From: Asaia bogorensis | Lineage (GTDB): Bacteria > Pseudomonadota > Alphaproteobacteria > Acetobacterales > Acetobacteraceae | Assembly (NCBI GenBank): GCA_945869965.1 | Contig: CAMBRC010000005.1 | Span: 1 to 64,000 of the forward strand | Length of the DNA: 64,000 bases | Reading direction: 5' to 3' | In this document: positions 34,938-45,260 of the stretch, in pieces | Layout: every line of letters begins with the position of its first letter | Position numbering within the stretch: the stretch's first letter is position 1 | Notes under the pieces: model-generated | Databases searched by the model: none | Told to the model about the DNA's origin: nothing | The model's input: only the letters and a program-made list of their open reading frames with translations | Position numbers and translations under genes: made by a program

Positions 34938-34954
34938 CGCCCCCGCTCAACTGC

Positions 34955-35950
34955 CTACCACGACATCGACTGCACCGGCACCGGCGCAGTGCGCGAACTG
35001 CGCCCCGGCGACGCCGCCGACGTCCACTCGGTGACCGGCATATAGCGCGGCGCCAGGAACTGATAGGTGCGCGAGATCAAATCCCACTGCACATCCTCGC
35101 CCCGTTCGGCATCGCTCCACCCGTCCAGGATCGGCTGCCAGGCCCGCTGGGCGCGATACAGCTGGTCCCGGTTGGACCGGATGAACGCCTGCTGGCCTTC
35201 CATGTTGCGCAGCGAATTCATCACCTCCCCGGTCTGCACCGCCACCTCGTCAAAACGGGCCACGAACTGCTCGCGCGCGGTATGGGCCAGCCGTAACACC
35301 CGGTTCAGCGTCTCCTGGCGCTGGCTATCGCCGCGCTGCGTCGCCACGATCCGCTCAAGCCGCCCCGTCATCATCTGCACCACCCGCAACAGCCGGTCGC
35401 GCAACGCCTCGATGTACGCCAGCTCACCGGCCAACGCCTCGACCAACGCCACCACGGCATCCTTGCTCGCGAGGCCAAGCTCGGTGGCGGCACGCTCGAA
35501 CGCCAGTTGAACCTGCTGGCGCAACGCCGGCTCGGTCTCCAATCGCGCAATCGGATCGCCCTTGGCCGGATCGGCGGCATCGGGATCGATCCACGACAGC
35601 AGCTGCAACTTGACGATGCTGAAGGCGCGCTTGCGATGCTCGGCCGTCGGCTCCCAACTGGCCTGCCCGCTCAGCACCTCGCTGGGCAGCCGGTCGCCCA
35701 GGCTGAGACCACAGACGTAGTCAAGGCTCTCGGCGATCAGCCCCAGCATCCGCCCGTCCGGGCTGTCATCGCCGATGCCGAATTCCCGTTGCAACGCCCG
35801 CAACGGCACGATCGCCTCGCGTTCGCCCAGGGTCACCACCATCACCGGCGTGCCATCGGCCCGGGCCCGGCGAAAACTGACGGTGCCAAGCATGGTGAAA
35901 ACCTGGTGCTTCAGAACGCACCGGTCAGGGAGGGCGTCATCGCTGGTCAT
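34955..35950 (-). CDS. Conserved-looking protein of unknown function with long helical region
   Basis: A 331-aa soluble protein I cannot assign to a family. Residues 10-110 look globular (CVLKHQVFTMLGTVSFRRAR, MVVTLGEREAIVPLRALQRE). Residues about 170-290 are charged helices likely to form coiled coils, for example YIEALRDRLLRVVQMMTGRL and RLAHTAREQFVARFDEVAVQ. No signal peptide or membrane segment is seen. The very C-terminus is serine/proline-rich. It runs in the same direction as the HD-domain gene (17 bp gap) and diverges from the EAL gene, which may point to a signalling role, but that is only positional. Confidence 0.7.
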   Translation of the reverse strand: MTSDDALPDRCVLKHQVFTMLGTVSFRRARADGTPVMVVTLGEREAIVPLRALQREFGIGDDSPDGRMLGLIAESLDYVCGLSLGDRLPSEVLSGQASWEPTAEHRKRAFSIVKLQLLSWIDPDAADPAKGDPIARLETEPALRQQVQLAFERAATELGLASKDAVVALVEALAGELAYIEALRDRLLRVVQMMTGRLERIVATQRGDSQRQETLNRVLRLAHTAREQFVARFDEVAVQTGEVMNSLRNMEGQQAFIRSNRDQLYRAQRAWQPILDGWSDAERGEDVQWDLISRTYQFLAPRYMPVTEWTSAASPGRSSRTAPVPVQSMSW

Positions 35951-36112
35951 GCTCGGCCTCGTCGTACCGGACCACTCTCACCTGCCGGGCTTAAGGCAGG
36001 ATGAACGCCGCCTTTTGCAGGCCATGCGGGGCTGAACAAAAAAGATACGCAGCGAAAGGAACCATCAAGGAATGGAGCTTAAATTGAGATTATCCTATTT
36101 TGTGAGACTATC

Positions 36113-36964
36113 ATGCGTTCTGTTCCATACCACGATCTGCCTCCCAACGGGCGCAGCCGGCGCGTCCCACCACCGCCGAGCGAGTCCCATGCCGAGCGGG
36201 CCCATCTCCGCCGGCTCCGGCGCGACCTGACCGAGGCCACCGAGCACGAGGGGTTTATCCTGTTTTATCAGCCCCGTATCGCCTTGCGCAGCGGAACCAT
36301 CGTCGGTGGCGAGGCGTTGATCCGCTGGCCGCATCGCAAGCGCGGGCTGATGGCCGCCGGCTCGTTCATCCCGGTGGCCGAGCAATCCGGCCTGATCACC
36401 GATATCGGCGCCTGGGTCATGCGTGCCGCCTGTATCGCCGCCACGGGCTGGGCCCCGGCCATCCGTGTCTCGGTCAACGTCTCGGCGCGCCAGCTTCAGG
36501 ACCAGGAGCTGCTGCGCCAGATCGGCGAATCGCTGGACGCTTCGGGGCTCGAGCCCGAACGGCTGGAAATCGAACTGTCCGAGGCGATCCTGATGGACGA
36601 CAACCTCGACACCCTGCTGGCCCTGTCGGCCATCCGCGACCTCGGCGTCGGCATCACGCTTGATGATTTCGGCTCCGGCGTCGCCAGCCTGGCGATGCTC
36701 AAGCGTCTGCCGCTGGAACAGATCAAGCTCGATCGCGCCCTGGTCCGCACCTTGCCGGACGATGCCGAGGACGTCGCCATCGTCCAGGCCATTGTCGACA
36801 CCAGCCATGCCCTCGGCCTCGGCGTGGTCGCCGAAGGGATCGAAACCGAAGCCCAACGCAGCCTGTTGACCGCGATGGGCTGCGACCACGGCCAGGGCTA
36901 CCTATTCAGCCAACCCCTGCCCGAGGACCAGTTCCGCCAACGCCTGGGCAAGCGCGCCGCCTGA
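36113..36964 (+). CDS. EAL-domain cyclic di-GMP phosphodiesterase
   Basis: A 283-aa stand-alone EAL domain after a short basic N-terminus. Key elements are intact: FYQPRIALRSGTIVGGEALI followed by RW (the EAL signature with the catalytic Glu, near residue 63), SVNVSARQLQ, ELSEAILMDD, LDDFGSGVASL (metal-binding DD, near residue 185), the lysine in EQIKLDRALV, VVAEGIETEAQ and QGYLFSQPL. It should therefore hydrolyse c-di-GMP to pGpG, opposing PleD at 21-22.4 kb. No sensory domain is attached. An AT-rich upstream stretch (AATTGAGATTATCCTATTTT) may contain the promoter. Confidence 0.92.
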   Translation: MRSVPYHDLPPNGRSRRVPPPPSESHAERAHLRRLRRDLTEATEHEGFILFYQPRIALRSGTIVGGEALIRWPHRKRGLMAAGSFIPVAEQSGLITDIGAWVMRAACIAATGWAPAIRVSVNVSARQLQDQELLRQIGESLDASGLEPERLEIELSEAILMDDNLDTLLALSAIRDLGVGITLDDFGSGVASLAMLKRLPLEQIKLDRALVRTLPDDAEDVAIVQAIVDTSHALGLGVVAEGIETEAQRSLLTAMGCDHGQGYLFSQPLPEDQFRQRLGKRAA

Positions 36965-37005
36965 TCTGCTTGCGCCGGACGGGCCGGACGGCCCATAGAG
37001 ACCGG

Positions 37006-37287
37006 GTGAATACCACCTTGCTCGAAGACTTCCTGTTGACCCACCTGCGCGAGCAGGCTCCCGCCTCGGTCGATCCGGTCCAGGTCGCCCGCGCCTTCCA
37101 GGCCGCCACGCAACCAGAAGACCGCGCCCCCGAGGCCTGGCACCGCCACCTCTCGGCGGTAAGGCGCATGGCGCTGCGCCTGGCCGGGGATGGGCGGGTC
37201 GAGGTGCTGCGCAAGGGCAAGCCGGTACCGGCCGCCGAAGCCCGTGGGGTGATCCGGCTGCGCCTGCCGGCGGTGAGCGCGCCATGA
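37006..37287 (+). CDS. DUF3253-family small protein
   Basis: A 93-aa winged-helix-like protein starting at GTG 37006 (VNTTLLEDFLLTHLREQAPA). The W-R-x3-VR core appears as APEAWHRHLSAVRRMALRLA and is followed by the GRVEVLRKGKPV wing, as in the DUF3253 family, whose members are often described as possible DNA-binding proteins. It follows the EAL gene by 41 bp and overlaps the lipoprotein gene by 4 bp, so the three probably share a transcript. Function is not established. Confidence 0.75.
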   Translation: MNTTLLEDFLLTHLREQAPASVDPVQVARAFQAATQPEDRAPEAWHRHLSAVRRMALRLAGDGRVEVLRKGKPVPAAEARGVIRLRLPAVSAP

Positions 37288-37748
37288 AGCGCCTGCTGCC
37301 GTTGTTACTCGCGCTGTTGCTGCCGGGCTGCCGCGGCACTGGCGCCGAAGGGCTCGCCCCGCCAGTGGCGCTCGACTTCGCCGCACTCGTCCGGCCATCC
37401 ACGCCGAACACCGCGCTGGCAGCACCTGCGGGGTTTTCGCCGGCGCCTGACCTGGTCACGCAGCCCTATCGCACCGATCCCGACCGGCTGTTCACCAGCA
37501 TCCGCGCCGTCGCCCTGGCCCAGGAGCGGACCTTCGCGCATGGCGATGCCGGTGCGGCGCGACAGGCGCATTTCGTCGCCCGCAGCGCCCTACTGAACTA
37601 TCCCGACCTGATCACGGTCCAGGTCACGCCGGAGTCCGGGCTGATTCTGTGGTCGCGCAGCATCTACGGCCGCTCGGATTTCGGCGTGAACCAAGCCCGG
37701 CTGACGGCCTGGCTCGCCGCGTTGGACGCGGCACTGGCCGCGCCCTGA
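37284..37748 (+). CDS. DUF1499 lipoprotein
   Basis: A 154-aa exported protein with a lipoprotein signal: MKRLLPLLLALLLPGC, with cysteine at residue 16 as the lipidation site. The mature part contains TQPYRTDPDRLFTSIRAVAL and SGLILWSRSIYGRSDFGVNQ with RLTAWLAAL at the end, matching the DUF1499 family of small periplasmic or membrane-anchored proteins of unknown function. It overlaps the DUF3253 gene by ATGA, so translation is coupled. Confidence 0.8.
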   Translation: MKRLLPLLLALLLPGCRGTGAEGLAPPVALDFAALVRPSTPNTALAAPAGFSPAPDLVTQPYRTDPDRLFTSIRAVALAQERTFAHGDAGAARQAHFVARSALLNYPDLITVQVTPESGLILWSRSIYGRSDFGVNQARLTAWLAALDAALAAP

Positions 37749-37769
37749 TCGAATTTTTGTGCGACTGAT

Positions 37770-37910
37770 CTAGCAGCGAGTGATCCAGCCGGAGGTGGTG
37801 TAGACGCGGCTGCACTTGGACTGCGCCTCGGCATCGCCGGCGGTCAACACGGGGACTGCAACGGCGGCCAGCAGAGCCAGGGCCAGAGCGAAAGCGGTTT
37901 TGCGCAGCAT
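37770..37910 (-). CDS. Small exported peptide with two cysteines (46 aa)
   Basis: ATG 37910 is favoured because AAAAGGA sits nine bases before it. Residues 1-29 form a typical signal peptide (MLRKTAFALALALLAAVAVP, ending with the cleavage-like AEA). The predicted mature peptide is only 17 residues, QSKCSRVYTTSGWITRC, with cysteines at both ends that could form a disulphide. I do not recognise it. It lies alone between the convergent DUF1499 gene and recQ. Confidence 0.55.
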   Translation of the reverse strand: MLRKTAFALALALLAAVAVPVLTAGDAEAQSKCSRVYTTSGWITRC

Positions 37911-38042
37911 CGGATGCATTCCTTTTCGGGCGCCCGCACGGGACGCGGTTTCGTATCGACGGCCCCCCGAGTCGCCACGGCGACGCAAAGGTAAGCAACC
38001 ACTAGTCCTCGGCCGCCCATTCCGGCAAGCGCCTGCGTCGCA

Positions 38043-38052
38043 AAAATGCGCG

Positions 38053-38061
<9 letters not shown>
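38043..38061. repeat. Short palindrome with AATGCGCGCTATT core, copy 1
   Basis: Overlaps the recQ stop codon. TCGCAA (just upstream, from 38039) and TTGCGA (to 38061) pair around a loop containing AATGCGCGCTATT; the 13-mer also forms part of the hairpin after livH at 48174-48192. Confidence 0.35.
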
Positions 38062-39951
<1,890 letters not shown>

Positions 39952-39959
39952 CGCCGGGC

Positions 39960-40244
39960 TCAGGGCGTGCGGACGATGATCTCCACCCGGCGCGCCTCTT
40001 CGGCGGTGCCGACGGTGTTCACCTCGCCCTCGCCGACACGCATCAGCCGGGCGGGCGCGATCCCGCCGGCGGCCATCAGGTCCTTGCTCTGTTGGACGCG
40101 CAGCAGCGAAAGCTGGAGATTCGTCTGCTGGCTGTCATCGGTGCTGGCGAAGCCGATGAACTTCCCGTTCGCCAGGGCAGGCGGGGCGGCGAATGCCAGC
40201 AGAGTGGCGAACAGGGCACCCATGATCGTCAAACGGCGGCGCAT
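39960..40244 (-). CDS. Short exported protein resembling part of an OmpA-like domain
   Basis: A 94-aa protein with signal peptide (MRRRLTIMGALFATLLAFAA, cleavage near ALA-NG). The mature 65 residues, GKFIGFASTDDSQQTNLQLS then LLRVQQSKDLMAAGGIAP and EEARRVEIIVRTP, match the second half of OmpA-type peptidoglycan-binding domains (L-S-x-x-R-A-x-x-V, then R-R-V-x-I). The first half of the domain is missing, so binding is doubtful. ATG 40244 with AGGGAGA upstream is chosen over the longer start. It lies 8 bp upstream of recQ on the same strand. Confidence 0.65.
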   Translation of the reverse strand: MRRRLTIMGALFATLLAFAAPPALANGKFIGFASTDDSQQTNLQLSLLRVQQSKDLMAAGGIAPARLMRVGEGEVNTVGTAEEARRVEIIVRTP

Positions 40245-40334
40245 ACCCGATTCTCCCTGGCACATCCTGATGCGCCTAGGTGCGCCACACCGCGCCGCCG
40301 CGTCAATGTCGAACCCCCTGGCGCCAAGGCAGGG

Positions 40335-41984
40335 TCAGCCGGCGGCGGCCACCGCCCGGCCGCCGGACAGCCGCCAGATCCGGTCCAGCCGCTCGACGCC
40401 GATCAGCCGGTGGGCGATCAGCAACACCGTGCGCCCCTCGGCGGCGGCGTTCAGCGCCTGGAAGAATTCGCGCTCGGTGGCGGCGTCCAGCCCGGCGCAG
40501 GGCTCGTCCAGCACCAGCACCGGCGCGTCGGACAGCAGCGCGCGGGCCAGTGCCAGGCGGCGCCCCTGGCCACCCGAGAAGCCCATGCCGCCCTCGCCGA
40601 CCCAAGTGTCCAGCCCGTCCGGCAGGGCGCCCACGAGCTCGTCGATCCGCGCCGCCGCCAGTGCCGCCCAGAGCTTTGCATCGTCAACCACGGTGCCGGC
40701 CAATGCTCCGTCGGCGGGCGCGCCGAGGAGAAGGTTGGCGCGGATGGTGTCGCTGAACAGGTGCGTCGCCTGGCTGAGCCAGGCACAGCGCGCCCGCATT
40801 GCGGCGTCGTCCAGCGTGGCGATATCGACGCCGCCGAGCAGCACCCGTCCGGCGCCGGGGCTGGCGACCTTCAGCAATAGCGCGGCCAGGGTTGATTTGC
40901 CGGCGCCGGACGGGCCGAGCAAGGCGACGCGGCTGCCCTGCGGGATATCCAGCGTCAGGCCGTCGAAGACCGGAGGGCGGTCGGCGGCCCAAGCGAAGTG
41001 GACCGCGTCGAAGCGGATGGCGCTGCCGGCGGGCATCGCCGCGCGGGCGGGCGCCGGGGGCAACGGGGCATCGGCGATCTCCACCACCCGCGCCGCCGCC
41101 TGTGCCGCATGGCCGGCCGCCACGCCGACACGCGGCAGCACGGCCACCGCCTCGAACGCCGCCACCACCAGGAAGGCGATGCCGGCCAAAGCCGCCCCGC
41201 CGTCCAGCAACAGCGCCACCAGCACCGCCAGCAGTGCTGCCTGTCCGGCCAGGAATGAAGCCGCACCAGCCAGCGCGGCGCGCGCGGCCAGATCGTGCTG
41301 GGCGGCCAGCAGCCGGGCTTCGCGCCCCTGCACGGTGGCCAGCATGCGGCCCTCGGCACCGAAGGCGCGCACCTCGCGCAGGCCGGTCAGCGTGTCCAGG
41401 CACGCCACGCGCAGCCCGGCAAAAGCGCCGGCGATGCGCCCGCCGGCCCGCCAGCTCATCCGTGCCGCCAGCAGCGGCAGCCCAAAGGCGGCAAGCGCGA
41501 ACAGGACCGCCACCACCCCGGCCAGCCAGACGCTGTGCAAGCCGATCCACCACGCCAGCACCGGCAGCAGCACCGCCGCCCCGGCCAGCGGCACCACGAT
41601 GCGGATGTAGAGGATGTCCAGCGCCTCGATATCGTTGACCAGGCGCGACAGCACGTCGCCCGCCTGGCGAAACCCCAACCCCCCGGCCGCGCGCGCCGCC
41701 AGCCCGCGAAAGAACCACACCCGCAGCGCCGCCAGCGCGCGAAACAGCGCGTCGTGCGTGGCCATGCGCTCGGCATAGCGCAAAGCGATGCGCAGCAGCC
41801 CCAGCGTGCGCAGCGCCAGCAGCGTGGCCAGGGTGCCGCCAACTGCCGCCGCCGCCACCATCCCGCCCGACTGCGTCATCAGCAGCAGCAGCGCCGCCAG
41901 CGCCGCCAGCGACAGCCCCACCCCACCCAGCAGCGCCGCCGCCTGGGGGCGCCAGAGCCCGATGATGCGCCATAGCGGGCTCAT
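40335..41984 (-). CDS. cydC: Thiol reductant ABC exporter subunit CydC
   Basis: Half of the CydDC heterodimer that exports cysteine and glutathione to the periplasm, needed for cytochrome bd and c assembly. The 549 aa start with a six-helix membrane domain (RIIGLWRPQAAALLGGVGLS ...) followed by the ATPase: Walker A LLGPSGAGKSTLAALLL near residue 360, signature FSGGQGRRLALARALL and Walker B VLVLDEPCAGLDAATE. Its start overlaps the cydD stop by 4 bp. No cydAB genes are seen in the window. Confidence 0.92.
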   Translation of the reverse strand: MSPLWRIIGLWRPQAAALLGGVGLSLAALAALLLLMTQSGGMVAAAAVGGTLATLLALRTLGLLRIALRYAERMATHDALFRALAALRVWFFRGLAARAAGGLGFRQAGDVLSRLVNDIEALDILYIRIVVPLAGAAVLLPVLAWWIGLHSVWLAGVVAVLFALAAFGLPLLAARMSWRAGGRIAGAFAGLRVACLDTLTGLREVRAFGAEGRMLATVQGREARLLAAQHDLAARAALAGAASFLAGQAALLAVLVALLLDGGAALAGIAFLVVAAFEAVAVLPRVGVAAGHAAQAAARVVEIADAPLPPAPARAAMPAGSAIRFDAVHFAWAADRPPVFDGLTLDIPQGSRVALLGPSGAGKSTLAALLLKVASPGAGRVLLGGVDIATLDDAAMRARCAWLSQATHLFSDTIRANLLLGAPADGALAGTVVDDAKLWAALAAARIDELVGALPDGLDTWVGEGGMGFSGGQGRRLALARALLSDAPVLVLDEPCAGLDAATEREFFQALNAAAEGRTVLLIAHRLIGVERLDRIWRLSGGRAVAAAG

Positions 41985-43699
41985 GCCACGCCCCGCGACG
42001 CAACCGCCCGGCCGTCCCTGAGATCAAGCCGGCGGCCGGAAAAAGCATGCGCGGCGACGGCATGGCTGGCCAGGATCACCGTGCGCCCGATCGCCAGGCG
42101 CTTCAGGCCGTCCAGCACCTCGGCCTCGGTGGCGGGATCGAGATGCGCCGTCGGTTCGTCCAGCAGCAGCAGCGGGGCATCCTTCAGGAAAGCCCGCGCG
42201 ATCGCCACCCGCTGCGCCTGGCCGCCGGACAGGCCGAAGCCGCCCTCGCCGACCGGCGTGTCGAGCCCCTGCGGCAGGGTGGCGGCGACGCTGTCGAGCC
42301 GGGCGAAACCTGCGGCCGCCTCGATCTCGGCATCGCTCGCCTCGGGTCGGGCGAAACGAATGTTATCGCGGATGGTGCCGGCAAACAGCACCGGGCGCTG
42401 GCCGATCCAGCCGACCAGCCTGGCCTGTGCTGCCGGCACCAGGGTGGCGATATCCGCGCCGTTCAGCGTCACACGCCCGCCATTGGGCCGCACGAAGCCG
42501 AGGAGGATCTCCAGCACGGTGGATTTCCCCGCACCCGACGGCCCGGTCAGGATCAGCGTCTCGCCCGCCGGCACGCGAAACGACAGCCCGTCCAGCGCCG
42601 GCCCGCGGCTGGCATCCCAGGTCAGGCTGACATCCTCGAACGCCACCGCCACCCCGCGCACGGCGACGTTGCGGATCGGCAGCGGGGCCGCCACGGCGGG
42701 CTCGGGCGGCAAGGCGGCCAGCGCCTCGGCCGCCGGCCCGGCATGGCTGCGATCCTGGTAGGCGGCGGCAAATCCACGCAGCGGGGCAAAGAACTCCGGC
42801 ACCAGCAGCAGCACCAGCAGGGCATCGCCGGGATGCAGCAGCGCGCCGCCGGCCAACGCCGCGACATAGCGCAATGCAAGCACCACGATCGCCACCGCCA
42901 GCGCGCAATCCAGCGCCGCCGAGGACAGGAACGCCACCGCCAGCACCCGCATCGTGCGTCGGCGCAATTCATCCGCCGCCCGCCCGAGCGCCACCGCCTC
43001 GGCGCCCGCGTGACCGGCCAGCACGATAGTGGCGATGCCGCGCACGCGGTCAACGAAGCGCGCCTGCAGCCGGGTCATGGCGGTGAATTGCCGTCGCGAT
43101 GCCGCCGCCGCGCCGAGCCCGGACAGCGCCATCGCCGCCGGCACGAGCAAGCCGGCCCCGGCCAGCACCGCGGCGGCGAAGGGATCGACCCACAGCACGA
43201 CCAGCCCGACCATCACCGGCCCGGCCACCGCCAGCAGGGCGGCGGGAATCCAGCGCGCGAACAAGCCGTCCAGCGCCTCCACCCGGTCCACCACGACGGA
43301 CGCCAGCTCGGCCGAATGCTGGCGCCGCAGCAGCGCCGGCCCGGCGGCGAGCATTCGCCCCAGTGCCTCGCTGCGCAGCCGCCGCCGCGCCGCCGCCCCG
43401 GCATTGAACCCGGCCCGTTCGAACAACACCCCCAGCCCCGCGCGCACCAGCGCCAGCGCGGCAAACACCGCCAGCGGCAGCGCCGCCGCCGCCAGCCCGG
43501 CGCCAGCCAACGCCGCCTGCAGCACCAGCGCGGCACAGGCCGCCTGGCCGATCCCCGCCATGGTGCCCAACAGCCCGAGCGCCACCGCCGGCGCGGCCTC
43601 GCGCCTGGCCGCGCGCATGCGTTGGCGCAGCCAGTCCTGCGAAGTCGTGCCCGGCGAGGTCGTGGCCGGCAACGGGGATTGATGCGTGGAGTCGTCCAT
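41981..43699 (-). CDS. cydD: Thiol reductant ABC exporter subunit CydD
   Basis: The partner of CydC, 572 aa. The membrane domain includes ALGLLGTMAGIGQAACAALV and RRQHSAELASVVVDRVEALD, the cytoplasmic loop pattern typical of CydD. The ATPase has ILTGPSGAGKSTVLEILLG near residue 400, LSGGQAQRVAIARAFL and LLLLDEPTAHLDPATE. Translated first in the cydDC operon. The start ATG at 43699 has only a weak ribosome-binding site. An SDR gene on the same strand ends 51 bp upstream. Confidence 0.92.
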   Translation of the reverse strand: MDDSTHQSPLPATTSPGTTSQDWLRQRMRAARREAAPAVALGLLGTMAGIGQAACAALVLQAALAGAGLAAAALPLAVFAALALVRAGLGVLFERAGFNAGAAARRRLRSEALGRMLAAGPALLRRQHSAELASVVVDRVEALDGLFARWIPAALLAVAGPVMVGLVVLWVDPFAAAVLAGAGLLVPAAMALSGLGAAAASRRQFTAMTRLQARFVDRVRGIATIVLAGHAGAEAVALGRAADELRRRTMRVLAVAFLSSAALDCALAVAIVVLALRYVAALAGGALLHPGDALLVLLLVPEFFAPLRGFAAAYQDRSHAGPAAEALAALPPEPAVAAPLPIRNVAVRGVAVAFEDVSLTWDASRGPALDGLSFRVPAGETLILTGPSGAGKSTVLEILLGFVRPNGGRVTLNGADIATLVPAAQARLVGWIGQRPVLFAGTIRDNIRFARPEASDAEIEAAAGFARLDSVAATLPQGLDTPVGEGGFGLSGGQAQRVAIARAFLKDAPLLLLDEPTAHLDPATEAEVLDGLKRLAIGRTVILASHAVAAHAFSGRRLDLRDGRAVASRGVA

Positions 43700-43750
43700 A
43701 CCGGACAGGGGTTTAGCTCATGACGTGGCGTTTGGCAGCGGCACGTCTGC

Positions 43751-44497
43751 TCACTGCATCACGTCGCCACCATTCGGCGACAGTGTCGCCCCGACATAGA
43801 ACCCGCCCTGCGGCCCCGCCAGCAGCAGCGCGGTCGCGGCGATCTCCTCGGCGGTGCCGAATCGTCCGGCCGGCAACCGCGCTTCGAAAGCCCGGCGCCA
43901 CTCGGGGCTGTTGCGGCGCACCAGGTCGGTGTCGATCGGTCCCGGCGCGATCGCGTTGACCCGCACACCCTTCGGCGCCGCCTCCCACGCCAGCGCCCGG
44001 GTGAAGCCGGCGATGCCGGCCTTGGCGGCACAGTACGGCGTGATGTCCGGGCCGCCCTTGATGCCGAGCTGGCTGGCGATGTTGATGATCACGCCACGGC
44101 CGCGCGCCACCATGCCGGGATAGACGTTCTGGGCCATGAAGAACATGCCCTTCAGATGGGTATCCAGGATCAGGTCGAAGTCCAACTCTGTCATCTGTTC
44201 AAAGGGTTTGCGCACGTTGCTACCGGCATTGTTGAACAGAATATCGACCGGCCCGAGCTGTTCGGCCACCCAGGTGGCAAAGCCGCGCCCGGCCGCGAGG
44301 TCCGAAACGTCGCAGCCGCGCTGCACCACGCGACGCCCGAGCGCGCGGATTTCGGCCGCGGTCTCGGCGGCCTTGTCGTCATCGGCGAGGTGACAAAAAC
44401 CGATATCCGCACCCTCGGCGGCGAAGGCCAGGGCGGTGGCCCGACCGATGCCGCGCGATCCCCCGGTGACCAAAGCCACCTGTCCTGCCAGTTGCAT
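43751..44497 (-). CDS. Short-chain dehydrogenase/reductase (FabG-like)
   Basis: A 248-aa Rossmann-fold NAD(P)-dependent oxidoreductase. The cofactor motif is VALVTGGSRGIGRATALAFA, NNAGS is at about residue 85, the catalytic serine in NIASQLGIKGG and the YxxxK in PYCAAKAGIAGFTRA (about residue 152), and the C-terminal APGPIDTDLVRR completes the classical SDR pattern. ATG 44497 is preceded by a G-run. It diverges from crcB with an 88-bp gap. FabG-like proteins act on many hydroxy and keto substrates, so specificity is open. Confidence 0.88.
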   Translation of the reverse strand: MQLAGQVALVTGGSRGIGRATALAFAAEGADIGFCHLADDDKAAETAAEIRALGRRVVQRGCDVSDLAAGRGFATWVAEQLGPVDILFNNAGSNVRKPFEQMTELDFDLILDTHLKGMFFMAQNVYPGMVARGRGVIINIASQLGIKGGPDITPYCAAKAGIAGFTRALAWEAAPKGVRVNAIAPGPIDTDLVRRNSPEWRRAFEARLPAGRFGTAEEIAATALLLAGPQGGFYVGATLSPNGGDVMQ

Positions 44498-44585
44498 GTT
44501 TGCGCCCCCCAATTGTCCGGACGATGATGGCACGCCCCCAGGCTATCAAGAATAGCTGGCGCTGGCCGCGAACAGGAGGGATGGG

Positions 44586-44969
44586 ATGCTAGGTTCACTG
44601 GCCGTGGCCGCGGGCGGTGCGGCGGGAAGCCTGTTGCGTTACTGGGCCACGCTGCTCGCCGCACGCTGGTGGGGGGCGGCGTTCCCGTGGAGCACAATTG
44701 TCATCAACGTGGTTGGCAGCTTCATCATCGGCTGGTTCGCCACCGCCACAATGCCGGGCGGCACCAGCCCGGCGGGCCACGAGTTGCGGCTACTGGTGAT
44801 GACCGGGCTTTGCGGCGGCTTCACCACCTTCTCCGCCTTCAGCCTGCAGACACTCGACCTGATGCGCGCTGGTGACTGGACCGGGGCCGTGGCGAATATT
44901 CTGCTGTCGGTCATCCTTTGCCTCGCCGCCGTCGCCACCGGCCATTGGCTGGCGGTGCGCGCAGGCTAA
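44586..44969 (+). CDS. crcB: Fluoride ion channel CrcB/Fluc
   Basis: Small membrane channel (127 aa) that exports fluoride as a dual-topology dimer. The signature sequence is present: GGAAGSLLRYWATLL near residue 10, FPWSTIVINVVGSFIIGWF near residue 33 with the conserved Asn, and TGLCGGFTTFSAFSLQTLDL near residue 73 with the GFTTFS sodium/fluoride region. Four hydrophobic segments can be counted. CAGGAGGG precedes the ATG. A remnant of another protein follows directly after its stop. Confidence 0.95.
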   Translation: MLGSLAVAAGGAAGSLLRYWATLLAARWWGAAFPWSTIVINVVGSFIIGWFATATMPGGTSPAGHELRLLVMTGLCGGFTTFSAFSLQTLDLMRAGDWTGAVANILLSVILCLAAVATGHWLAVRAG

Positions 44970-44970
44970 C

Positions 44971-45195
44971 GTCCCGGGCCGCCGCATCGTCGCGGTCGAA
45001 ACTCTGGCCACCGGCGGACAGACGCTGACCTGCGCCCTGCTCACGACCGAAGTGCTGCCCGATGCGGCTGGCACGCTGTTGCGCCTGACGGTGCAATTGG
45101 TCTCCTTCGCGGGACCCGGCATGGCGGCCGCTCAGCAGGGCGGCCACCGCGCTGCGCTGGGCCGTCTGGGAGCGATGCTGGACGCCAGCTTCTGA
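44971..45195 (+). pseudogene. 3' remnant of an SRPBCC/AHSA1-type gene
   Basis: Directly after the crcB stop, in another frame, about 75 codons read RRIVAVETLATGGQTLTCAL and then LPDAAGTLLRLTVQLVSFAG and HRAALGRLGAMLDASF. This matches the second half of SRPBCC (AHSA1-like) domains: strand pair, TxLxLTxQ strand and the long C-terminal helix. The N-terminal half and a start codon with ribosome-binding site are absent, so it is most simply a truncated gene left between crcB and the amidase gene. Confidence 0.55.
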
Positions 45196-45260
45196 CGCCA
45201 CGGGCCGTTTGCCTCGCTGCCGCATCCCTGGTGAGATCGTGGGTCAGGGGGAGTCCCGCC

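Noticed and set aside
44519-44570. Possible fluoride riboswitch before crcB
   Set aside because: GGACGATGATGG, CGCCC and a GCTAT/ATAGC hairpin recall the fluoride motif. However, the pseudoknot partner and the conserved 3' CTAC-type end are missing, and only 21 bp lie between the divergent SDR start and the motif. A covariance-model search would decide.
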